A stretch of DNA of 5,013 nt, taken from positions 1 through 5,013 of the forward strand of contig DASQJJ010000004.1 in NCBI GenBank assembly GCA_035631115.1, written 5' to 3'. The stretch is from DASQJJ01 sp035631115. Its GTDB lineage: Bacteria > Patescibacteriota > Microgenomatia > Levybacterales > UBA12049. The notes beneath the pieces were generated by a model. It saw only the letters and a program-made list of their open reading frames with translations. It was not told the DNA's origin and made no database searches. The translations under genes were made by a program, and so were the position numbers. Below, one piece after another: positions 1-4,299 of this stretch. Position 1 is the first letter of the stretch. Each line of letters begins with the position of its first letter.

Positions 1-2
1 AC

Positions 3-8
3 TATAAT
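3..8 (+). promoter_or_regulatory. Probable -10 element of the three-gene operon
   Basis: TATAAT matches the bacterial -10 consensus exactly and lies 45 bases before the first start codon. The matching -35 would fall before the window begins, so only half of the promoter can be judged. A transcript from it would start near position 15, right at the foot of the leader hairpin. A second AT-rich -10-like hexamer on the opposite strand (18-23) makes the assignment less certain. Confidence 0.45.
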
Positions 9-15
9 TGCCTTG

Positions 16-40
16 TTATTATACCGCACTGCGGTAATAA
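16..40 (+). other. Leader hairpin before the first operon gene
   Basis: TACCGC (22-27) and GCGGTA (31-36) form a perfect 6-bp stem around a 3-base loop. After a 2-base bulge (20-21) the stem continues for 4 bp, TTAT (16-19) with ATAA (37-40). The ribosome site AGAAAGGA (42-49) follows immediately. If transcription starts at the TATAAT just upstream, the mRNA would begin with this hairpin, which suggests a role in 5'-end stability or translation control. No T-run follows it, so it is not a standard terminator for an upstream gene. Confidence 0.45.
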
Positions 41-53
41 CAGAAAGGAATAT

Positions 54-935
54 ATGGTAGGAGAAGTAGTAGCAGGAGCAGTACAGGGAGTAGCACAGAC
101 GGCGATGCAAACAGCTGTAGAAATGCCAGTAGCAGCAGTTGCAAGTGCAGGAGTAGTCGCAGCGAGTATCCCACAGGCTGCATCGGTTGTAGCAGAAACA
201 ACAGCAACAGTTACCAAAGGGCTGGAGGCAGCAACTCGTATAACAGCACCACTAGGTGAGGCAATGAATACTGCGTCTCAGTCCCCGTCTTTAGGACTGA
301 GACTTTCTGGCATTGCACACCAGCAAGGAAGCCATATGGCGCTTACCCAGCTTGCCTTTGGTGATGTTTCTGGTAAGACAGCAGACGTGGTAGCACAACT
401 TCCAGAGCGTATTATGCAGCAGGACTTTATTAACTTAGAAAAAATGGGTCCACAAGCAGTGCAGGGCTTAACACAGGAAGTTGGAGCGTTGGGTCTTGGC
501 CAGGAAATAGCAAATAATCCAGAATTTTTACAGAAATTTGCAGAAGAATTTGGTAAAGATGTTGCAGAGCAGAAAGCACTTCTTCAAGAAGGGAAGTTGA
601 CGCCTGACGAATATATGGCAATGAGAAAGTCTTTGCTAGAAAAAAGCGCAGGAAAAGCATTTGGAAAAACAGAAAAGTCAGACATACAAGAGAAAGACTT
701 GGAAAGAATTAAAAGGGAAGCAGCTCTCCAGGCAATTCGACAACACATGAATCTTTGGAGAATGAGTGTGCGAGTGGATAAAAGACTAAGTCCTGAAGCA
801 AAGCAACATGCCTTACATAAAATTGATGTCTTTGAGCAAAAAGTGCTTCTAAAAGAAGTTGTAAAATGGGACGGCGTGTCGATTATGTCACTCATAGCAT
901 TGGCAACTGTATGGATGCAAGAAGTAGGCAGCTAA
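54..935 (+). CDS. Ala-rich hypothetical protein, possible C-terminal membrane helix
   Basis: I do not recognise this 293-aa protein. The start is an ATG four bases after AGAAAGGA; the frame is open back to the window edge, so an earlier start cannot be excluded, but the leader hairpin and this ribosome site favour 54. Residues 1-70 are strikingly rich in Ala and Val with few charges, suggesting long amphipathic or weakly hydrophobic helices; no positively charged signal peptide is seen. Residues 150-235 are charged and helical. Within them, residues 173-197 (LLQEGKLTPDEYMAMRKSLL core) resemble a SHOCT-type short helical hairpin, in which an 'EGK/I-T-x-E-E-Y/F' turn is typical. Residues 274-289 are hydrophobic and could be a short tail anchor before the final EVGS, but the segment is marginal. 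It is the first gene of the operon, 20 bp ahead of the next. The first 180 bases use A-ending GCA, GTA and GGA codons heavily, giving a simple-sequence look. The coding call is firm; the function is unknown. Confidence 0.85.
   Translation: MVGEVVAGAVQGVAQTAMQTAVEMPVAAVASAGVVAASIPQAASVVAETTATVTKGLEAATRITAPLGEAMNTASQSPSLGLRLSGIAHQQGSHMALTQLAFGDVSGKTADVVAQLPERIMQQDFINLEKMGPQAVQGLTQEVGALGLGQEIANNPEFLQKFAEEFGKDVAEQKALLQEGKLTPDEYMAMRKSLLEKSAGKAFGKTEKSDIQEKDLERIKREAALQAIRQHMNLWRMSVRVDKRLSPEAKQHALHKIDVFEQKVLLKEVVKWDGVSIMSLIALATVWMQEVGS
275..303 (+). repeat. Perfect 10-bp inverted repeat inside the first gene
   Basis: GTCTCAGTCC (275-284) and GGACTGAGAC (294-303) are exact reverse complements separated by a 9-base spacer. 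In the mRNA this would fold as a strong hairpin within codons about 75-83. TTTC follows on the + strand, too short for a convincing terminator. It may be a chance product of codon choice, an mRNA structure, or a binding site. Confidence 0.6.
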
Positions 936-955
936 CGCTTGCGAGAGGAGATAAC

Positions 956-1528
956 ATGAATTATAGTAATCATATGGACCTAACCGAAGAAGTAAAGCTC
1001 GTTGAGAAAGAATTAGTCGATTTAATTATCGCGCATTTAAAGTCGAATAGTATTGCCGTAGAGGCAGCGCGTCAGCAGGCGCGCGACTTCTTGGCGCTTT
1101 TACCAGTAAGTGACCAACGAGACTTATTGAATAAGCTAAAAGGACTGGGAGAAAAGTATGTTGAGGCAAAGACAGTCTATGCAGAAGAATTGGGAAAGGT
1201 AAATGAAGTAGAAAGACAACGGACTTTGGAGGAAATGAGAAGTCATATTAGCGCAGGGAATATTGACGCAGCAATTGCGGCGGCAAAGGCAATGTATCCG
1301 CCAAAAGATCCTTCGGCAAGCTCAGGACAAGAGAATGCAGTTCAGTCAACTGAGGTTACAGCTCCTCCAGTTTCTACTGTCGCACCAGCACCCGAAACAC
1401 CATCGATTGCAGCTGTGACACCTGAAGTGGCAACTCCAACGCCAGTTGTTTCAGCTCCCGAGGTGCCGTCGGCACCTACTCCTCCAGTTATGTCACCTCC
1501 TATTGAAGAAAAAGGAGGTCAAGTATGA
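956..1528 (+). CDS. Helical hypothetical protein with Pro-rich tail
   Basis: The protein is 190 aa if it starts at this ATG, which has GAGGAG (945-950) five bases upstream. An in-frame ATG at 866 lies inside the preceding gene without a good ribosome site and was not chosen. Residues 7-115 are charged and predicted helical, including a stretch around residues 30-60 (ARQQARDFLALLP, then DLLNKLKGL) that looks like a compact helical bundle. Residues 118-125 (DPSASSGQ) are encoded by a copy of a dispersed DNA repeat, placed exactly between the helical part and the tail. Residues 126-184 are dominated by Pro, Ala, Thr, Val and Ser and are surely disordered, ending in a charged EEKGGQV. No membrane segment or signal peptide is visible, so it is probably cytosolic. 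Its stop overlaps the next start (ATGA), implying coupled translation and a shared complex or pathway. I do not recognise the family. Confidence 0.85.
   Translation: MNYSNHMDLTEEVKLVEKELVDLIIAHLKSNSIAVEAARQQARDFLALLPVSDQRDLLNKLKGLGEKYVEAKTVYAEELGKVNEVERQRTLEEMRSHISAGNIDAAIAAAKAMYPPKDPSASSGQENAVQSTEVTAPPVSTVAPAPETPSIAAVTPEVATPTPVVSAPEVPSAPTPPVMSPPIEEKGGQV
1310..1326 (+). repeat. Dispersed GC-rich repeat, in-frame copy
   Basis: CCTTCGGCAAGCTCAGG is a partly palindromic 17-mer. Its 15-base core matches the spacer between tRNA-Arg and tRNA-Ser (3441-3455, opposite strand) at 14 of 15 positions. Here it is read in frame as Pro-Ser-Ala-Ser-Ser-Gly, residues 119-124, between the helical domain and the disordered tail. 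From memory, near-identical motifs (CTTCGACAAGCTCAGG-like) are abundant in many candidate-phylum genomes and leave SxSSGQ peptides in proteins; I could not check this. Confidence 0.65.
1512..1519 (+). promoter_or_regulatory. Very strong ribosome site inside the end of the upstream gene
   Basis: AAGGAGGT is a full-length match to the 16S anti-Shine-Dalgarno sequence, five bases before the ATG at 1525. It doubles as the codons for the Lys-Gly-Gly near the C-terminus of the upstream protein. With the ATGA overlap it should give efficient, coupled initiation of the third gene, so its product is probably needed in at least equal amounts. Confidence 0.8.
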
Positions 1529-3300
1529 GCCCAAATGTACCAGGACAAGGTCCAATCAGCAGTGAAATAAGTGGTGGAGGATCACCGAGGGTGAAAGGTT
1601 CTCTCACAGAACAGGCTATCGCAAAAGCTAAAGCTCCAAACGAAGCAAGATTAGCAAATGAAGCAAAGGCAAAAGCTGCAGCAAAAGGACAACAAGTTGT
1701 TGAAGACATGGAGCGAGCGGGGGATTTGGTAGGGAATCCACCGAGAGTTCCTAAGGGAGGAGAGGATGCGGCAATACTTCGATTAGCAGATAATACCGGA
1801 GGTCTTTTTGGTCAACCAACACATGTTATAACTGAAAAACCCGGTCTTGCTAGTGTTTTGCCTCATGATACAAGTAAGGATACTGTTAGGGTTGAAAAAA
1901 GCGATGCCGCACTTGCTGCACGAGAAACAGCAAATCAACTATCAGACGTAGCTACTGGAGTTACCTCAAGTCAGGTAAGTGAAACAATAGATGCAGCATC
2001 AGCTCAGGGGCCAGGAGAACAAAATAAGACACTTGATGTCAAGCCAACAGGGGAAACAGGTGTGACAACAAATGCCCCAACGGACGTTGCAGCAGAGTCA
2101 ATGTCTTCAACAGAAACACCAACGGCCACCACTCCAACAGAGACTGTACCCGCTACCGAAACAGCCACAGAAGCACCAGCAGCACCAGGTGGAGATGGTG
2201 GAAAAGATACTCCTAGCACCACACCGCCTGTTGCAGAGCATGCTGCAAAACAACCAGAATCCGAAAAAAAGAAAACAGATGAAGACATTAAAGAGCAACT
2301 AGAAGGCAATGACCGTTTAAAAAGACTCTTACGAGATGCAGGACATACGTATGATGCAAACAAGGGATTAACAGGGGAAGAAATACAAGCAAAAATAGAT
2401 ACAATTAAGGCAGAGCTTCATGAGCAGTTGGATGGTAAGAAGGAGTGGGATAGCGACACGTATGAACATAAAAAACTTCTGCGGGGTTTGGAAGAGGTGC
2501 GCGATATAGCAGATGGTCATGAGGCTCAAAGAAAGTTAGAGGAGCTCCGCAACAGTAAGGAGGATTTAACAACAGATGAAGGACAAGCAAAAGAACAAGG
2601 CTTATTAAAAAGAATTGCAAAAGGACAAACAGCACAAAAAGTACAAGATATACGAAATGACCTAACAGAAGCAGCGAAAAAAGACGAAAGCTTTAGAGAT
2701 AAATTAAAGGATGTGAGAATAGTTCCTGACACGCTTATAGAAGATGCTGATATACAGGGAATACAGAGATATATTACTCAACTTGAGGCAAAAGAAACAG
2801 ATAGAACAATTACGAAGTCAGATAAAAAGTTTTTAGACAAACTTCGAAATGTTGTAAATAAAGCAAAGGAAAAAGTTGTAAAACAAAATGTAAAAATAGC
2901 AGGAGAGTTATCGGATGACAATTTGCTTGAATTAGCAGAGATACACAAGCATGATAAAGGATTTATTGGTAAAAAGAAGGAAAGACTAGATAAACTTTTA
3001 GAAAAATATAGTTCTGCAGAGCTAAAAAAGAAATGGAATGAGGCTAAGGGATTGAGTGGAGCAATTAAAAACTATGAAAACGATAAAAAGACTGCTACAG
3101 ATGAAGAGAAGAAAAATATAGACAAAAATATTAATATTGCAAAGAAACGTAGGAGAGAATTAAGGGGAGCTGTAATAAAGGATACTATCGCTAAATGGGT
3201 TGCTTTATGGTTCCTTTTTGGGCCAGCAGTAATAACACTATTAATGACCATAGGATATGCAAAGCTCCTGCAGATGTTAAAAGGCGGTGGAGGACAATAA
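1525..3300 (+). CDS. Large coiled/helical-repeat protein with C-terminal membrane anchor
   Basis: The protein is 591 aa and I do not recognise its family. The start is fixed by AAGGAGGT and the ATGA overlap. Residues 1-165 are Ala-, Gly- and Lys-rich with little hydrophobic content. Residues 165-245 are a Thr/Pro/Ala/Glu-rich disordered linker (TETPT, TETVPATETATE). Residues 250-550 are highly charged and helical. Within them four segments, near 286-328, 335-368, 411-448 and 511-543, share a layout: a short helix with spaced Ile/Leu, a Asp/Lys-Thr turn, then a second Lys/Leu-rich helix, suggesting repeated helical hairpins. Residues 540-552 are strongly basic (KKRRREL) and precede one clear membrane helix at about 555-578, followed by a short tail ending KGGGGQ. 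With no N-terminal signal and a positive flank before the helix, the large N-terminal part should lie in the cytoplasm. The second half is notably A-rich in base composition. It is the last gene of the operon; no + strand terminator is seen after it, and convergent tRNA genes begin 34 bases on. A scaffold or envelope-linked structural role is a guess from architecture only. Confidence 0.87.
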   Translation: MSPNVPGQGPISSEISGGGSPRVKGSLTEQAIAKAKAPNEARLANEAKAKAAAKGQQVVEDMERAGDLVGNPPRVPKGGEDAAILRLADNTGGLFGQPTHVITEKPGLASVLPHDTSKDTVRVEKSDAALAARETANQLSDVATGVTSSQVSETIDAASAQGPGEQNKTLDVKPTGETGVTTNAPTDVAAESMSSTETPTATTPTETVPATETATEAPAAPGGDGGKDTPSTTPPVAEHAAKQPESEKKKTDEDIKEQLEGNDRLKRLLRDAGHTYDANKGLTGEEIQAKIDTIKAELHEQLDGKKEWDSDTYEHKKLLRGLEEVRDIADGHEAQRKLEELRNSKEDLTTDEGQAKEQGLLKRIAKGQTAQKVQDIRNDLTEAAKKDESFRDKLKDVRIVPDTLIEDADIQGIQRYITQLEAKETDRTITKSDKKFLDKLRNVVNKAKEKVVKQNVKIAGELSDDNLLELAEIHKHDKGFIGKKKERLDKLLEKYSSAELKKKWNEAKGLSGAIKNYENDKKTATDEEKKNIDKNINIAKKRRRELRGAVIKDTIAKWVALWFLFGPAVITLLMTIGYAKLLQMLKGGGGQ

Positions 3301-3304
3301 AGAG

Positions 3305-3338
3305 AAATAGCAAAGCCAGATGCTAGATAGTATCTGGC
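3305..3338 (-). terminator. Terminator of the tRNA pair, overlapping the tRNA-Ser 3' end
   Basis: Read on the - strand, GCCAGATACT and AGCATCTGGC form a 10-bp stem (one G-U pair) around a 4-base loop at 3338-3315, followed by TTTGCTATTTCTCT. The first four bases of the stem, GCCA, are the discriminator base and CCA end of tRNA-Ser(CGA). The T-run is interrupted, so efficiency is uncertain. On the + strand the same hairpin is followed by GGAGGG, so it is a poor terminator for the operon ending at 3300, though the hairpin would still form at that mRNA's 3' end. Confidence 0.6.
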
Positions 3339-3426
3339 GGAGGGAGTGAGATTCGAACTCACGGTAAGAAAAATTCCTTACAGCGGTTTTCGAAACCGCC
3401 GCACTCGACCACTATGCGATCCCTCC
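3335..3426 (-). tRNA. tRNA-Ser(CGA)
   Basis: The 92 bases fold as a class II tRNA. The acceptor stem is GGAGGGA with TCCCTCC, the discriminator is G, and CCA is encoded. The D-arm is GCA/TGC, the anticodon stem is GCGGT/ACCGC around the loop TTCGAAA, and the T-arm is GTGAG-TTCGAAT-CTCAC. The long variable arm, with pairing TAAGGA/TCTTA, is typical of serine tRNAs. The anticodon CGA is at 3390-3392 and reads UCG. It lies 29 bases downstream of tRNA-Arg and is probably co-transcribed with it. Confidence 0.95.
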
Positions 3427-3440
3427 AAAATATGCTTGCG

Positions 3441-3455
3441 CTGAGCCTGCCGAAG
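3441..3455 (-). repeat. Dispersed GC-rich repeat, copy in the tRNA spacer
   Basis: On the - strand this reads CTTCGGCAGGCTCAG, 14 of 15 identical to the copy at 1311-1325 on the + strand. It starts directly after the discriminator base of tRNA-Arg, where CCA would otherwise be, and occupies about half of the 29-base spacer. With flanking bases (GCTT at 3434-3437 and AAGC at 3453-3456) it could form a short stem that would affect 3' processing of tRNA-Arg. Confidence 0.6.
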
Positions 3456-3528
3456 CGTGCCCGAGAGGAATTGAACCTCCGACCGCCAGATCCGCAATCT
3501 GGTGCTCTATCCGCTGAGCTACGGGCAC
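3456..3528 (-). tRNA. tRNA-Arg(GCG)
   Basis: The 73 bases fold as a standard tRNA. The acceptor is GTGCCCG/CGGGCAC with G as discriminator, the D-arm is GCTC-AGCGGATA-GAGC, the anticodon stem is CCAGA/TCTGG around the loop TTGCGGA, the variable loop is CGGTC, and the T-arm is GGAGG-TTCAATT-CCTCT with one G-U pair. The anticodon GCG (3493-3495) reads CGC and, by wobble, CGU. C35 and the A in the GGATA part of the D-loop fit arginine identity. CCA is not encoded, unlike both serine tRNAs here, so it must be added by the CCA-adding enzyme. Confidence 0.93.
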
Positions 3529-3542
3529 AATTGAGTAGCAGT

Positions 3543-3571
3543 ATTATACCTGATGTAGACTGAAGGGGCAA
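3543..3571 (-). promoter_or_regulatory. Promoter of tRNA-Arg and tRNA-Ser(CGA)
   Basis: On the - strand TTGCCC (3571-3566, 4 of 6 to the -35 consensus) is separated by exactly 17 bases from a perfect TATAAT (3548-3543). Transcription would start near 3536, about 8 bases before the 5' end of tRNA-Arg. It sits directly behind the stop codon of the membrane protein gene, so the tRNAs may be served both by this promoter and by read-through. Confidence 0.75.
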
Positions 3572-3573
3572 AG

Positions 3574-4128
3574 TTATTCTCTTTCAAGAGGGAAATTTTT
3601 GGACAACCAATCTGCAGATTTTTCCATCATGGTTGGCTTTATATATTCCCTATAGGGAAGGTAGGGGAGCATGGCATGTTTTACATGTGCCTCCGTAACA
3701 TCTCCCAAGGTAAGTGTAAGCTCACCAGGAATCATTGCATAGGTACGAATATGTAAGACGTCAATGCCCCCTCTTTTTTTAAAATAAAAATCATACAACT
3801 CGTTCCATAAAAAGAAATGGTCTTCCACAGTAATTCCTTCTGTACTTATGCGGTATTGAAAATTCCCAGGAGGAGTAAGTGCTAGAGCGAATGCAAGAAA
3901 GACAAGAGATGCAACAACTGCCATAAGTGCATATTGAGAAAACAGAAAAAGGATTATTTCTACCAATAAAGCCAGAAGTAAAAGAGATGCAAAATAGCTT
4001 CTACTTCGTTTTTTGTATGGTCGTCCTGGTGCTTTCCATGCAAGTAAAGTGTGTACTTCGTGTGGATTTAGTTTTTCGCTTTCTTCGTGGGAATGTTCAT
4101 GATGATGTTCAGCGTGTTTCTCTTCCAT
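3574..4128 (-). CDS. His-rich two-helix membrane protein, hypothetical
   Basis: The protein is 184 aa. The start is fixed because an in-frame TAA (4132-4134) lies only one codon upstream of the ATG. Residues 1-20 hold six His in a Glu-rich setting (H5, H8-10, H12, H14), a possible metal-binding or pH-sensing tail. Residues 36-43 are basic (RPYKKRSR), followed by two closely spaced membrane helices at about 46-65 and 67-85. Residues 90-160 look beta-rich (FQYRIST-GITVED-FFLW, then VLHIRT and ELTLTL) and end in YLPYREY. Two helices followed by such a domain recall bacterial PH-like membrane proteins (the YcxB/DUF5673 type); this is a resemblance from memory, not a match I could test. No Shine-Dalgarno site precedes the ATG, and the promoter position implies a leaderless mRNA. 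No terminator follows it before the tRNA pair. Confidence 0.85.
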   Translation of the reverse strand: MEEKHAEHHHEHSHEESEKLNPHEVHTLLAWKAPGRPYKKRSRSYFASLLLLALLVEIILFLFSQYALMAVVASLVFLAFALALTPPGNFQYRISTEGITVEDHFFLWNELYDFYFKKRGGIDVLHIRTYAMIPGELTLTLGDVTEAHVKHAMLPYLPYREYIKPTMMEKSADWLSKNFPLERE

Positions 4129-4134
4129 ACTTTA

Positions 4135-4163
4135 ACTGTACTCAAGAGAGTAAAGAGAGTCAA
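4135..4163 (-). promoter_or_regulatory. Promoter giving a leaderless mRNA
   Basis: On the - strand TTGACT (4163-4158, 5 of 6) and TACAGT (4140-4135, 4 of 6) are separated by exactly 17 bases. Only six bases lie between the -10 and the ATG at 4128, so the expected start of transcription falls on or within a base or two of the start codon. The spacer contains a 9-base-period direct repeat of AAGAGAGT (+ strand, 4144-4151 and 4153-4160), a possible operator. Confidence 0.65.
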
Positions 4164-4170
4164 GAAAGGG

Positions 4171-4199
4171 TTTATCGATGAAGCTATTTGGAGTATAAT
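4171..4199 (+). promoter_or_regulatory. Promoter of tRNA-Ser(TGA)
   Basis: A perfect TATAAT (4194-4199) ends nine bases before the tRNA. A weak TTTATC (4171-4176, 3 of 6) lies at 17-base spacing as the -35. The predicted start would be within a few bases of the mature 5' end. It is divergent from the promoter at 4135-4163, the two -35 elements being about seven bases apart. Confidence 0.65.
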
Positions 4200-4208
4200 A
4201 GACAAACT

Positions 4209-4298
4209 GGAGAGGTCGCATAGTGGACTAGTGCAACTGTCTTGAAAACAGTCAAGGACGCAAGTCCTTCGCGAGTTCGAATCTCGCTCTCTCCGCCA
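4209..4298 (+). tRNA. tRNA-Ser(TGA)
   Basis: The 90 bases fold as a class II tRNA. The acceptor is GGAGAGG/TCTCTCC (one G-U pair), the discriminator is G, and CCA is encoded. The anticodon stem is ACTGT/ACAGT around the loop CTTGAAA, with anticodon TGA at 4243-4245 reading UCA and, with U34 modification, other UCN codons. The variable arm pairs AAGGAC with GTCCTT, and the T-arm is GCGAG-TTCGAAT-CTCGC. It shares the TCGCATAGTGG D-region with tRNA-Ser(CGA). It stops one base before the stop codon of the convergent transporter gene, so its terminator, if any, must lie inside that gene; I see none. Confidence 0.96.
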
Positions 4299-4299
4299 C

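Noticed and set aside
18..23. - strand -10 element (TATAAT) in the leader region
   Set aside because: It overlaps the hairpin arm and no gene leaves the window on that side that could be checked; kept only as a doubt on the + strand promoter.
866..955. Longer start for the second gene, overlapping the first by 70 bases
   Set aside because: No good ribosome site precedes 866, while GAGGAG sits five bases before the ATG at 956; the extra residues would only be an out-of-frame reading of the first gene.
2004..2363. Open frames opposite or beside the Thr/Pro-rich region (both strands, also 2072-2302)
   Set aside because: Low-complexity Gln/Pro or Ser/Val/Gly products are frame shadows of the biased codons in the real gene.
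3315..3338. Rho-independent terminator for the + strand operon
   Set aside because: On the + strand the hairpin is followed by GGAGGGAG instead of a T-run; the T-rich side belongs to the - strand.
3359..3571. 70-aa open frame on the - strand
   Set aside because: It runs straight through both tRNA genes and is explained by them.
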